Shown: positions 53,639 through 61,354 of the stretch, in pieces
Layout of the letters: every line of letters begins with the position of its first letter
How positions within the stretch are numbered: position 1 is the stretch's first letter
Source of the DNA: WHSW01 sp963767285
GTDB taxonomy: Bacteria; Actinomycetota; Thermoleophilia; Solirubrobacterales; 70-9
Assembly (NCBI GenBank): GCA_963767285.1
Contig: CAVYDJ010000004.1
Location: 558,001-622,000, forward strand
DNA: 64,000 nucleotides
Reading direction: 5' to 3'
Position numbers and translations under genes: made by a program
Notes under the pieces: model-generated
Seen by the model: only the letters and a program-made list of their open reading frames with translations
Database searches by the model: none
Told to the model about the DNA's origin: nothing

Positions 53639-54531
53639 CGTACTCGATCATCGCCTGCGATCGGAACACGGGTGAGCTGGGCGTCGCCGTGCAGTCGCAC
53701 TGGTTCTCCGTCGGCTCCATCGTGACGTGGGGACGGGCCGGGGTGGGCGTGGTCGCTACCCAGTCGATTGCCGAGCCGGCCTACGGGCCGCGGCTGCTGG
53801 ATGAGCTCCAGCGGGGCGAAACGACCGGTCACGTCCTGGGTGAGGCGCTTGCCGCCGATCCGCAGGAGCGGTTCCGCCAGGTGGCCGTGCTCGACCACGG
53901 CGGAGCCGTGACCGTGCACACAGGCGATGGCTGCATCGACCACGCCGGCCACATCGAGGGCGACGGGTTCGCGGTGCAGGCGAACATGATGTCCTCGCCG
54001 GACGTGTGGCCCGCGATGGCCGACGCGTTCGCGTCTTCCGGCGGTTCGCTGTCGCGCCGGTTGCTGATCACCCTCGAGGCAGCCGAGGCCGCCGGTGGCG
54101 ACGTCCGAGGTCGACAATCGGCCGCCCTGCTCGTGGTGCCCGGGAAGGGCGAGGGTTGGGAGAAGACGGTCGAGCTGCGCGTCGACGACGCGCCCGAGCC
54201 GCTCGCCGAGCTCGGCCGGCTGCTCGGCATCCACGACGCCTACACGCTCGCCGACCGAGCCGACGCGCTCGCCGGCGAGGGCGATCACGCCAAGGCGGCG
54301 CGCCTCTACGCGCAGGCGGCCGCCGCCGCCCCCGACAACCCCGAGCTCGCCTTCTGGGCCGGGCTTGGTATCGCCGCCTCCGGCGAGGTGGAGGCCGGGG
54401 CCGAGCGGGTCGCCGGCGTGATCGCGGCAGACCATCGCTGGGCGGAGCTGCTCATCCGACTCGCGCCCGAGATCGCACCGGGCGCGCCGCTCGTGCGCGA
54501 CCGGCTCGGGCTCACCACCCCTCGGGTGTGA
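53635..54531 (+). CDS. DUF1028 protein with C-terminal TPR-like region
   Basis: A 298-residue protein of the DUF1028 family, which has an Ntn-hydrolase-like fold. The start TYSIIACDRNTGELGVAVQS, then SIVTWGRAGVGVVATQ and QANMMSSPDVWPAMADAF are the family marks. The C-terminal part (about 215-298, DHAKAARLYAQAAAAAPDN) resembles a tetratricopeptide repeat. Some members are thought to be amidases or self-processing hydrolases, but this is not proved. The GTG at 53635 makes a four-base overlap with the lipoprotein gene. Confidence 0.88.
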   Translation: MTYSIIACDRNTGELGVAVQSHWFSVGSIVTWGRAGVGVVATQSIAEPAYGPRLLDELQRGETTGHVLGEALAADPQERFRQVAVLDHGGAVTVHTGDGCIDHAGHIEGDGFAVQANMMSSPDVWPAMADAFASSGGSLSRRLLITLEAAEAAGGDVRGRQSAALLVVPGKGEGWEKTVELRVDDAPEPLAELGRLLGIHDAYTLADRADALAGEGDHAKAARLYAQAAAAAPDNPELAFWAGLGIAASGEVEAGAERVAGVIAADHRWAELLIRLAPEIAPGAPLVRDRLGLTTPRV

Positions 54532-54554
54532 CGCGGCGGGGATACTGAGGACCG

Positions 54555-54959
54555 ATGTCGGAGGAGAACGTGAACATCGTGAAGGCCTACGCCGACGCCA
54601 CCGCGCGGCAGGACTGGAACCGCGCCGCGGAGCTGACCGATCCGGATGTCGAGCTGCACGGGACGGTGGGCGGAGTTGCGGAGGGCCGGGTCTACCGCGG
54701 CCTGGCCGAGGTTCGCCGTGAATACGACGAGGAGGACGGCGAGGCGTGGGAGGAGCGCCGCATCGAGCCGGCGGAGTTCATCGACGCCGGCGACGACGTG
54801 GTCGTGCTGCTGCACGAGTTCCGGCGCGGCAGGGGCAGCGGAGTCGAGCTGGAGCTCGACACGGCGGTCGTCTTGACGGTGCGCGAAGGGCGAGTGGCGC
54901 GCATCCAGGGATTCATGGATCCCGCCGCGGCCCGGCGGGCCGCGGGGCTGACTAGCTGA
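54555..54959 (+). CDS. SnoaL/NTF2-like protein
   Basis: A 134-residue small alpha-beta cone protein. The start SEENVNIVKAYADATARQDW and PDVELHGTVGG, followed by YRGLAEVRREYDEE, are typical of SnoaL-like polyketide-cyclase or ketosteroid-isomerase folds, common in actinobacteria. The end has IQGFMDPAAARRAAGL. The substrate is unknown. Its stop lies within 8 bases of the stop of the convergent yjbQ pseudogene. Confidence 0.82.
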   Translation: MSEENVNIVKAYADATARQDWNRAAELTDPDVELHGTVGGVAEGRVYRGLAEVRREYDEEDGEAWEERRIEPAEFIDAGDDVVVLLHEFRRGRGSGVELELDTAVVLTVREGRVARIQGFMDPAAARRAAGLTS

Positions 54960-55232
54960 TCACCTGGAGTACGACCGTGCGCTCGCGCGGGCGGTCGTCG
55001 AAGTCGATCAGGACGAGCTGCTGCCAGGTGCCGAGCGCGGGCCTGCCGTCGACCACGGGAACCACCTCCGACGCGCCGATGATCGAGGCGCGCTGGTGGG
55101 CGTGGGAGTTCGTGTCGTGGTTCAGGCGGTTGTGCTCGTAGTCGCCGTGGGTGGCGCGAGCTCGCGGGTGATGTCGATGATGTCCGAGTCGCCGCGAGTG
55201 GACAGCCGGATCTCGCTCGTGTGCACGCCCAT
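54952..55232 (-). pseudogene. yjbQ: YjbQ (UPF0047) family gene with internal deletion and frameshift
   Basis: The 5' part, from the ATG at 55232, reads MGVHTSEIRLSTRGDSDIID and ends at ITRELA. It then jumps, in another frame, to GDYEHNRLNHDTNSHAHQRA, VDGRPALGTWQQLVLIDFD and RERTVVLQV. A whole YjbQ has about 45 residues between these parts, including the strand with the catalytic region. They are absent, and the join is out of frame, so the gene cannot make a normal product. The C-terminal part keeps the conserved His/Asn motif, which suggests recent loss or a sequence error with a deletion. Confidence 0.7.
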
Positions 55233-55246
55233 CGACCCACATAAAA

Positions 55247-55274
55247 GCGGACCGGGCCCGAGGGCCCGGTCCGC
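55247..55274 (-). terminator. Rho-independent terminator after the DUF378 gene
   Basis: GCGGACCGGGCCC and GGGCCCGGTCCGC form a perfect 13-bp stem with a two-base loop. On the minus strand it is followed by TTTTAT. It lies 29 bases after the DUF378 stop and is the best terminator in the window. It also stands just upstream of the yjbQ remnant start. Confidence 0.85.
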
Positions 55275-55302
55275 AATGTCCCGCCAACTTACGTTTCGGT
55301 GG

Positions 55303-55533
55303 TCAGACGCCGCGCGGATGGGCGCCGTGACCGAGATGGAGCTCCTCCATCAGTCGCGGTACCCAGACGAGGGCGGAGACTCCGAAGAGCACGTAGATGA
55401 CGTCCGTGACGGTCCCGGTCCCGAACACCTCGGTCATCACGTTGGTGTCGAACAGGGAAATGATGGCCCAGTTGAGGGCCCCGATGATCATCAGAAACAG
55501 AGCCAGCGGCTCGAACCTCTTGACCATTTCCAT
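55303..55533 (-). CDS. DUF378-family small membrane protein
   Basis: A 76-residue protein with two membrane helices (ALFLMIIGALNWAIISLF and VTDVIYVLFGVSALVW). The IGALNWAIISLFDTN motif is the DUF378 signature; the family's role is unknown. The ATG at 55533 has a GAGG seven bases upstream; a GTG one codon earlier is also possible. The gene stands alone, with its own terminator and a small hairpin upstream (55564-55585). Confidence 0.85.
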   Translation of the reverse strand: MEMVKRFEPLALFLMIIGALNWAIISLFDTNVMTEVFGTGTVTDVIYVLFGVSALVWVPRLMEELHLGHGAHPRGV

Positions 55534-55563
55534 CACGCCACCTCGCTTTCTTGCGAAGCTCGG

Positions 55564-55585
55564 TCCGCACTCCCATAAGTGCGGA
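55564..55585. repeat. Small inverted repeat upstream of the DUF378 gene
   Basis: TCCGCACT (55564-55571) and AGTGCGGA (55578-55585) pair around CCCATA. It lies about 30 bases before the DUF378 start. It could be an operator or a hairpin of the leader. Confidence 0.4.
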
Positions 55586-55647
55586 TAGTTACGAGCATTT
55601 ACACCGCAGTATTCGCCCGGTTACGGAGGACGTCCTTCACCTGCAAG

Positions 55648-55680
55648 CGCACGCCCGGACGCGAAGCGGAGGACGTGGCG
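55648..55680 (-). repeat. Dispersed palindromic repeat, copy 3 (after panB)
   Basis: Thirty-three bases beginning CGCACGCCCG and ending GGAGGACGTGGCG on the plus strand, in the opposite orientation to copies 1 and 2. It differs from them at about four positions, mainly in the centre (GACG in place of CAGG). It ends two bases before the panB stop codon, outside the coding region. Confidence 0.75.
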
Positions 55681-55682
55681 CT

Positions 55683-56597
55683 CTAGATTTCCGTCGCCGC
55701 CCAGTCCCCGCCGAACGGCTGGCCGCTCGCGAGGCTCTCGCGGTCGAAGTAGCGGCGGAAGGCCTCGAGCTCCTCGGGCTCGATCGAGTAGGTGTGCTCG
55801 GCGCGCGGGAACGACCGCTCGCGCACCTCGCTCGCGTACTCGCCGACCGCGCGCAGCATCTCGGATCGCAGCTCCGCGTAGGGCTTGACGAACTTCGGCG
55901 TGTGGCCCCCGTAGATCCCGAGCAGGTCATGCCAGACCAGCACCTGCCCGTCGGTCGCGGCGCCGGCGCCGATTCCGATCACCGGGATGGTGAGCTGCGC
56001 CACCAGCAGCTCGCTGAGCTCCGCGGGGACCGCCTCGAAGACGATCATGAAGCAGCCCGCCGCCTGCAACGCCAACGCTTCCTCGGCGATCTTCACCGCC
56101 TGGTCCGCGGTCTTGCCCTGGGCCTTGAACCCGCCGAGAGCGGTCGCGGTCTGCGGGGTCAGGCCGACGTGGCCGATCACGGGGATCCCGGCCCGGACGA
56201 TCGCCCGCGCGCGTTCGACCGAGGCGCCGCCACGCTCGAGCTTGACGACGTCGCAGCCGGCCTCCTTGACGTAACGGAGGGCCGTCCCGACCGCCTGCTC
56301 GTTGGAGAGCTCGTAGGAGCCGAAGGGCAGGTCACCGACCAGCAGCGGGGTTTTCAGACCGCGGCGAACCGCCTTGGTCAGGACCAGCATCTCGTCGACG
56401 CTGACCGGCGTCGTCGACTCGTGTCCGAGCACGACCATCGCCGCCGTGTCGCCGACCAGGACCATGTCGACCCCGGCCTGCTCGGCGATCTCGGCCGAGG
56501 GGAAGTCGTAGGCGGTGACCATCACGATCGGCTCCGCGTTGAGCTTCATCTCCGCCAGTCGCGGCAGGGTGATCCGCTTGCCGTCTGCGGGGCTCAC
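55683..56597 (-). CDS. panB: 3-methyl-2-oxobutanoate hydroxymethyltransferase
   Basis: Makes ketopantoate from ketoisovalerate and methylene-THF, the first committed step to pantothenate. The 304-residue barrel has MVTAYDFPSAEIAEQAG, VLVGDTAAMVVLGHEST (metal Asp), KLERGGASV, GHVGLTPQ and IGIGAGAATDGQVLV. The GTG at 56597 overlaps the panD stop (GTGA). It is the last gene of the operon and is followed by copy 3 of the repeat. Confidence 0.95.
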   Translation of the reverse strand: MSPADGKRITLPRLAEMKLNAEPIVMVTAYDFPSAEIAEQAGVDMVLVGDTAAMVVLGHESTTPVSVDEMLVLTKAVRRGLKTPLLVGDLPFGSYELSNEQAVGTALRYVKEAGCDVVKLERGGASVERARAIVRAGIPVIGHVGLTPQTATALGGFKAQGKTADQAVKIAEEALALQAAGCFMIVFEAVPAELSELLVAQLTIPVIGIGAGAATDGQVLVWHDLLGIYGGHTPKFVKPYAELRSEMLRAVGEYASEVRERSFPRAEHTYSIEPEELEAFRRYFDRESLASGQPFGGDWAATEI

Positions 56598-57001
56598 AGG
56601 GAGGCCTCCGAGGCCAGGGTGGAATCGAGGAGCACCTCGGGGTGCGAGTCGACCCGCGCGATCCGGTTCCGCTCGTCGACGTGGACGACGACCGGGTCGT
56701 AGGCCTCGAGGTCGCGCTCGTCGTAGGCGGCGAACGAGGCGACGATCACCTTGTCGCCCTCGTTGACCAGCAGCGCCGCGGCGCCGTTGACGCGGACCGC
56801 GCCGGAGCCCGGTTCGCCCTCGATCGCGTAGGTCACGAAGCGCGACCCGTTGTCGATGTCCCAGACGTGCACCTGCTCGTTGACGAGCAGATCGGCCTGC
56901 GCCATCAGCTCCGGGTCGAGCGTGATCGAGCCGACGTAGTCGACGTCGCACCCGGTCACCGTCGCCCGGTGGATCTTGGATTTGAGCATCTGCCTCTGCA
57001 T
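56594..57001 (-). CDS. panD: Aspartate 1-decarboxylase proenzyme
   Basis: Makes beta-alanine for pantothenate. The 135-residue proenzyme cleaves itself between Gly and Ser in YVGSITLDP (about residues 23-26) to form the pyruvoyl group. Other marks are LKSKIHRATVT, VHVWDIDNGSRF and GDKVIVASFA. The ATG at 57001 has a GAGAGGA ribosome site; a second ATG four codons on is possible. panC ends 15 bases upstream and panB overlaps its stop. Confidence 0.95.
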   Translation of the reverse strand: MQRQMLKSKIHRATVTGCDVDYVGSITLDPELMAQADLLVNEQVHVWDIDNGSRFVTYAIEGEPGSGAVRVNGAAALLVNEGDKVIVASFAAYDERDLEAYDPVVVHVDERNRIARVDSHPEVLLDSTLASEASL

Positions 57002-57015
57002 GAGTTCCTCTCGAT

Positions 57016-57870
57016 TTATTCGATCACCACGTTGTCGATCAGCCGCGCGGGGCCCACCCGCGCGGCCAGGGCGATAACGGTCGCCCGTCCGTTCAAGCTC
57101 TCGATTTCGGCGAGCGTCTCGGCGTCGCGCGCCTCCAGGTACTCGGGCTCGATCCCTGCCTCCTCGAGCTCCGCGCGGGCCGCGGCGAGGATCGCGCCGA
57201 CCGACCGCTCACCGTCGGCTGCGGTCGTCTCGGCGGCACGGAGCGCGCGGCTCAGCGCCGCCGCCCGCCGCCGGTCCTCTTCGCTCAGGTAGGCGTTGCG
57301 CGAGCTCATCGCCAGGCCGTCCGGCTCTCTCACGGTCGGCACGACGACGATCTCGACCGGGAAGTCGAGGTCGCGCGCCATGCGCTCGACGACCAGGGCC
57401 TGCTGGGCGTCCTTCTGGCCGAAGAAAGCGAGGTCGGGGCCGACGGAATTGAGGAGCTTTGCGACGACGGTCGTGACGCCGTGGAAGTGCTCGGGGCCGC
57501 GGCGCACCGGATCGCCGTCGAGGACGCCGGTCAGCTCGCCGCCGACCGCGACGGTGGTCGCGAATCCGTCCGGGTAGACGTCCGCCACGTCTGGCGCGTA
57601 GAGGAGGTCGACGCCCGCGGTCTCGGCGAGGTCCGCGTCGCGCCGCTCGTCGCGCGGGTACGCGTCGAGGTCCTCACCGGGCCGGAACTGGGCCGGGTTG
57701 ACGAACAGGCTCATGACGACGAGGTCGCAGCGCTCGCGGGCGGCCGCGAGCAGCGCCAGGTGGCCGTCGTGGAGGGCTCCCATCGTCGGCACGAGCCCGA
57801 CCGACTCGCCCGCCCGGCGGGCGTCGGAGACCGCGTCTCGCAGTTCGGCCTTCGTTCGCACGAGCCTCAC
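57016..57870 (-). CDS. panC: Pantothenate synthetase
   Basis: Joins pantoate and beta-alanine using ATP. The 284-residue protein has VGLVPTMGALHDGHLALL with the HxGH-like motif, SLFVNPAQF, FFGQKDAQQALVV and the KMSKS-like MSSRNAYLS. The GTG at 57870 overlaps the stop of the upstream DUF2520 gene (GTGA). The order DUF2520-panC-panD-panB gives all of the pantothenate-specific steps except ketopantoate reductase; the DUF2520 protein could in principle take that role, which is untested. Confidence 0.95.
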   Translation of the reverse strand: MRLVRTKAELRDAVSDARRAGESVGLVPTMGALHDGHLALLAAARERCDLVVMSLFVNPAQFRPGEDLDAYPRDERRDADLAETAGVDLLYAPDVADVYPDGFATTVAVGGELTGVLDGDPVRRGPEHFHGVTTVVAKLLNSVGPDLAFFGQKDAQQALVVERMARDLDFPVEIVVVPTVREPDGLAMSSRNAYLSEEDRRRAAALSRALRAAETTAADGERSVGAILAAARAELEEAGIEPEYLEARDAETLAEIESLNGRATVIALAARVGPARLIDNVVIE

Positions 57871-58670
57871 CGCGGGCCTCCCTCGGCGAGGTCGCGCGTT
57901 CGTGCGGCAAGCGCCTCGTACATGGGCACGAGCTCCGGTGCCACTTCGCGCAATGCCTCGAGATGGCGGGCGACGGTCGCCTCGTCGCCGCGCGCGATCG
58001 GTCCGGTCAGCGCTTCGGCGCCGCGCTCGGACCAGTTCGCGGCCGTGCGCAGGACCAACGGGGCGAGCAGCTCCCGCGCCTCGGGCGCGCCCGCCGCGGC
58101 GAGCAGCTCCGCGGCCGACTCCTCGAGTGCGACCAGGAAGTTGGAGGCGATGCTGGCGGCCGCGTGGTAGGCAGCGCGCCGGTCCTCGGGCACCTCGAAC
58201 GGCCTCATCCCGAGCGCCTCGGCGAGCGTTCGCGCCAGCTCGAGCGCCTCGGCGCTCGATCCGGAGATCGCCGCCGGACAGCCGGTGAAGTCGGTGGCGC
58301 GGTCGGGAACGGTCTGCAGCGGATGCAGCGAGAAGGTCGCGGCCCCGTGATCGGCGATTGCGGCGAGTGCATCGAGGCCCGAGGCGCCGCTCGTGTGCCC
58401 GGCGAAGCGCAGGCCCGCGCCCGCGGCGGCGATCGACACGGCCGCCCGGGCGATCGCGCCGTCGGGGACGCAGAGCAGGACCGCGTCGGCGTCGTGGCAG
58501 GCGTCGATGGCGTCGTCGCGGCCGGCGAGGCGAACTCCGATCCCGGCGTTCCCGGCGGCGGCCGCCAGCGATGAGCCGACCCGGCCCGCGCCCACGACGG
58601 CGAGCGCCGGGATGGCGGCTTGCTGCGCGGTTGCGCTCGGGGACGGGAGATCCCGTTCCAGTTCTCGCAT
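57867..58670 (-). CDS. Rossmann-like and DUF2520 domain protein
   Basis: A 267-residue NAD(P)-binding protein. The nucleotide loop is LAVVGAGRVGSSLAAAAG, followed by DADAVLLCVPDGAI and the switch FAGHTSGASGLDAL with SLHPLQTVPD. The C-terminal DUF2520 helical domain has AYHAAASIASNFLVALEESA, typical of ketopantoate-reductase-like enzymes. It heads the pan operon, so it may be a stand-in reductase for ketopantoate. An earlier GTG at 58736 would add 22 codons, but these have AT-rich third positions and look non-coding, so 58670 is preferred. Confidence 0.88.
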   Translation of the reverse strand: MRELERDLPSPSATAQQAAIPALAVVGAGRVGSSLAAAAGNAGIGVRLAGRDDAIDACHDADAVLLCVPDGAIARAAVSIAAAGAGLRFAGHTSGASGLDALAAIADHGAATFSLHPLQTVPDRATDFTGCPAAISGSSAEALELARTLAEALGMRPFEVPEDRRAAYHAAASIASNFLVALEESAAELLAAAGAPEARELLAPLVLRTAANWSERGAEALTGPIARGDEATVARHLEALREVAPELVPMYEALAARTRDLAEGGPR

Positions 58671-58769
58671 TGGAGATACCAGACGGCTTTGAGTCGATTT
58701 CGGGGTGTTGCCGGCCGGGGCCGGTGTCTCGTCCACGCCCTCGCGGGTCGCGGCGTGCAGAAAATATTA

Positions 58770-58927
58770 GATGACTGACCGCACGACACGACGCACGCGG
58801 ATGACGCGCGGCTACCGTCGCCGGATCGCGCCGTCTCGCTCGCGCGTACCCACGGGTACGCGCTTCGCTCGCCGAGCCGAGGTCGTCCGCGCGCCCCCGC
58901 GCACGCCGGGTCGCACGATCAGTCATC
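58770..58927. repeat. 158-bp imperfect inverted repeat upstream of the pantothenate operon
   Basis: GATGACTGA at 58770-58778 pairs with TCAGTCATC at 58919-58927, and the arms run inward to GCGCGTACCC/GGGTACGCGC (58842-58851 and 58854-58863) around loop AC. In the outer 40 bases of the arms 7 of the mismatches are C-T or A-G changes, and all allow G-U pairs on the minus strand only. On that strand the hairpin is followed by TAATATTTTC. It lies 100 bases before the DUF2520 start. Candidate leader structure or terminator, or an old mobile element. Confidence 0.6.
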
Positions 58928-58942
58928 CGGCGACGGCGCCGA

Positions 58943-58948
58943 TACGAT
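58943..58948 (+). promoter_or_regulatory. Candidate -10 box (TACGAT), leaderless fmdB-like gene
   Basis: TACGAT lies 6 bases before the GTG at 58955. It begins 16 bases after the end of the long inverted repeat. Confidence 0.45.
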
Positions 58949-58954
58949 CCGCCG

Positions 58955-59224
58955 GTGCCGATGTACGAGTTTCGCTGCGGCGCGTGCGGTGAGCGCTTCG
59001 AGGCGCTGGTCGACATGGGCACCGAATCCGCGGTTTGCAGGGAGTGTGGTGCGATGGGCGCCGAGCGCGTGCTCTCGTCTCAGGCGGCGCCGTTCGGGCT
59101 CGTGAAGCCGCCCGGCGCGACGCGACGCCAGGAGCAGGCCAACACGAAGCTCCGCGCGAAGGCGAAGGCCGACTTCAAAGCGAAGCGGCGACGGGCGCGG
59201 GAACGGAACGGACCGTCGGGATGA
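58955..59224 (+). CDS. FmdB-family zinc ribbon protein
   Basis: An 89-residue protein. The first 40 residues form a zinc ribbon with two Cys pairs (FRCGACGERF and CRECG), typical of FmdB/CxxC_CXXC_SSSS regulators. The last 40 residues are Lys/Arg-rich (RRARERNGPSG) and could bind nucleic acid. GTG start. The uracil-DNA glycosylase gene begins at its stop (ATGA), a pair seen in other actinobacteria. Confidence 0.85.
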   Translation: MPMYEFRCGACGERFEALVDMGTESAVCRECGAMGAERVLSSQAAPFGLVKPPGATRRQEQANTKLRAKAKADFKAKRRRARERNGPSG

Positions 59225-59898
59225 GCGCTCCGGCCGACCAGCGACGCGAGCAGCTGATCGAGCTCTACCGCGAGGTCTCCGAGTGCACTCGCTGTCCGCT
59301 GCACGTGGAGCGCAGCCGGGTCGTGTTCGGGGCCGGCAACGCGAACGCCGACCTGATGTTCATCGGCGAGGCGCCGGGTGCCGAGGAGGATCGCCAGGGC
59401 GTGCCGTTCGTCGGCCGCGCCGGCCAGCTGCTCAACCAGATGCTCGAGGGGATCGGCATGAGCCGGGATGACGTCTTCATCGCCAACGTGTTGAAGAGCA
59501 GGCCGCCCGGCAATCGGGATCCGCAGCCCGAGGAGATCGAGGCCTGCTGGCCGTACCTGGAGCGCCAGATTCACCTGATCGAGCCGCGGGTGATCGCCAC
59601 GCTGGGCAACTTCGCGACCAAGAAGATCACCGGCAGCCAGACCGGGATCACGCGGGTCCGCGGGACGCCGCAGGTGCACGCGCTCGCCGGCCGGACCGTA
59701 TTCGTCTTCCCGCTGCTGCATCCGGCCGCCGCCCTGCGGACGCCATCGTTGGTCGAGACGCTGCGCGAGGACTTCGCCAAGCTCCCCGGGCTGATCGCCG
59801 AGCCACTGCCCGAGCTCGAGCACGCCGACGCCGCCGAGGACGCGCCGGCCGGGGCCGCGCGGCCGGACCCGGACTCGCAGCTCGACCTGTTCGCTTGA
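59221..59898 (+). CDS. Uracil-DNA glycosylase, family 4 type
   Basis: Removes uracil from DNA. The 225-residue protein has four Cys of an iron-sulfur cluster (two in CTRCPLH near the start, one in IEACW, and one more usually nearby), the active-site motif GEAPGAEEDRQGVPFVGRAG, and the second catalytic motif HPAAAL. These are the marks of family 4 (thermophile-type) enzymes. The ATG at 59221 makes an ATGA overlap with the fmdB-like gene. It is followed, with overlap, by tsaE. Confidence 0.9.
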   Translation: MSAPADQRREQLIELYREVSECTRCPLHVERSRVVFGAGNANADLMFIGEAPGAEEDRQGVPFVGRAGQLLNQMLEGIGMSRDDVFIANVLKSRPPGNRDPQPEEIEACWPYLERQIHLIEPRVIATLGNFATKKITGSQTGITRVRGTPQVHALAGRTVFVFPLLHPAAALRTPSLVETLREDFAKLPGLIAEPLPELEHADAAEDAPAGAARPDPDSQLDLFA

Positions 59899-60329
59899 CC
59901 GCCGAGATCTCCGAGGGCCCGGAGGAGACCGAGGCGCTGGGGGCGCGGATCGCCGCCGCGCTGGAGCCCGGCGACGTCGTCCTGGTCAGCGGCGAGCTCG
60001 GCAGCGGCAAGACGACGCTGGTCCGTGGGGCCTGCCGGGCGCTCGGCGTCGCCGGCCCGGTGGTCTCACCGACCTTCACGATCGGGCGCCGTTACGCCGG
60101 CGCTCGTGGGTCTGTCTCGCACCTCGACCTGTATCGCCTCGAGGGGCTTGGCGGCGAGGAGCCGGGCCTGCTCGACGACTATCTCGACCCTGACTCGATC
60201 GCTTTCGTCGAATGGCCCGAGCGAGCCCCGGGGCTCGAGCTCGGGCCGGGGGTCAGGGTCGCCTGCCGGGTCTCGCTGCGCCACCTGGGCGGCGACCGGC
60301 GCGAGGCTGAGGTCGAGGGGCAGTCCTAG
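59895..60329 (+). CDS. tsaE: tRNA threonylcarbamoyladenosine biosynthesis protein TsaE
   Basis: The 144-residue ATPase of the TsaBDE complex that makes t6A in tRNAs. It has the P-loop SGELGSGKTTLVRG, then VVSPTFTIGRRY and SHLDLYRLEG, with EWPERA in the C-terminal part. The start is a TTG overlapping the glycosylase stop. Its own stop shares CTAG (60326-60329) with the convergent lipoprotein gene, which lies between it and tsaB. Confidence 0.93.
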   Translation: MTAEISEGPEETEALGARIAAALEPGDVVLVSGELGSGKTTLVRGACRALGVAGPVVSPTFTIGRRYAGARGSVSHLDLYRLEGLGGEEPGLLDDYLDPDSIAFVEWPERAPGLELGPGVRVACRVSLRHLGGDRREAEVEGQS

Positions 60330-60592
60330 GGGGCGTAGTCCCCGCCGCTGTCCTCGGTCGTCGTAGTCGAGGCGTCGTCGTTGGTCGCCTCGTCGATCTG
60401 CTCCTCGATGTCCTCCTGAAGCTGGTCGGCCTGCTCCTGGGCGTCCTCGGCCGCCTCGTCGATCTGCTCGCGGGCGTCGTCGACCGCGTCCTGGGCGTCC
60501 TCCTCGCCGCAGCCGGCGAAGCCCGCCGCGGGAATGGCGATCGCGAGCGCCCCGAATATCGCGAGCGCGCGCCTGGCCTTTGACTTGGGCAT
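60326..60592 (-). CDS. Small acidic lipoprotein
   Basis: An 88-residue exported protein. The signal peptide ends in the lipobox AGFAGC (Cys28). The mature part is acidic and helical, with a repeated pattern of DDAREQIDEAAEDAQEQADQ that looks like a coiled coil, then a Thr-rich end. No function known. It lies on the opposite strand between tsaE and tsaB, sharing its stop palindrome with tsaE. Confidence 0.7.
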   Translation of the reverse strand: MPKSKARRALAIFGALAIAIPAAGFAGCGEEDAQDAVDDAREQIDEAAEDAQEQADQLQEDIEEQIDEATNDDASTTTTEDSGGDYAP

Positions 60593-60628
60593 CTGCTCCC
60601 TACCTCCTGTCGTGGACGGGTCGATCCT

Positions 60629-60634
60629 TAGTCT
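60629..60634 (+). promoter_or_regulatory. Candidate -10 box (TAGTCT), leaderless tsaB
   Basis: TAGTCT lies 6 bases before the tsaB ATG at 60641. It is in the 48-base gap between the divergent lipoprotein and tsaB genes. Confidence 0.45.
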
Positions 60635-60640
60635 GACGGG

Positions 60641-61354
60641 ATGGCGGGACCCACCATTCTCGGCTTCGACACGGCGACCGCCGACTCGGCGGTCGCGGTG
60701 GCGATCGACGGAACGGTGGCCACCGAGCGCCGCGCCGGGCCCGAGCACGGCCGGCCGCGTCATTCCGCCGTCCTGCTCGACGAGATCGAGGCGTGCGTGG
60801 CCGCGGCCGGGGGCTGGCAGCGCATCGAGCGGATCGGTGTCGGGGTCGGTCCCGGCACGTTCACCGGCCTGCGAGTCGGCATCGCGACGGCCCGCGCACT
60901 CGGTCAGGCCCGGGGGCTGCCGGTCGCCTCGGTCGGCTCGCTCGAGGCACTGGCCCGCGGGATCGGCGAGCGCGCGCCCGGCCGGCCCAGGCTGGCGCTG
61001 ATCGACGCCCGCCGCGGCGAGGTATTCGCGGCGCTCTTCGACGCCTCCGGGGCGCAGCTCATGGAGCCGGTGGCACTGGCCCCGGACGCGCTTGCCGAGC
61101 GGGTTGCATCTCTTGCGGAGACCCCAGTGGCCGCGGGTGACGGCTCGCTACGATTTCGCGAGCAGCTCGAGTCCGCCGGTATGGACGTTCTCCCAGAGGC
61201 GGACCCGGCGCACCGGCTGGCGGCCCGCCACATCTGCGCGATCGCGGCCACGATCGAGCCAGGGTCCGTCACGGAAGTCAAACCGGCCTATTTGAGAAGA
61301 CCAGACGCAGAGGTATGGCGTGAGCAACGAGACCGCGACCCCGGGCCCGGCTGA
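60641..61354 (+). CDS. tsaB: tRNA threonylcarbamoyladenosine biosynthesis protein TsaB
   Basis: A 237-residue ASKHA-fold protein that pairs with TsaD. It has ILGFDTATADSAVAV, a GVGVGPGTFTGLRVGIATAR region and ALIDARRGEVFAALF. Such proteins lack the metal site of TsaD and act as a scaffold. The rimI gene starts 35 bases before its stop in another frame. The order tsaE-tsaB-rimI-tsaD is the usual one in bacteria. Confidence 0.94.
   Translation: MAGPTILGFDTATADSAVAVAIDGTVATERRAGPEHGRPRHSAVLLDEIEACVAAAGGWQRIERIGVGVGPGTFTGLRVGIATARALGQARGLPVASVGSLEALARGIGERAPGRPRLALIDARRGEVFAALFDASGAQLMEPVALAPDALAERVASLAETPVAAGDGSLRFREQLESAGMDVLPEADPAHRLAARHICAIAATIEPGSVTEVKPAYLRRPDAEVWREQRDRDPGPG

Noticed and set aside
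57016..59022. A panC protein with a long N-terminal extension reaching past 58770
   Set aside because: The extension overlaps the DUF2520 gene and the inverted repeat, and is Arg-rich; the GTG at 57870 gives a normal PanC start.
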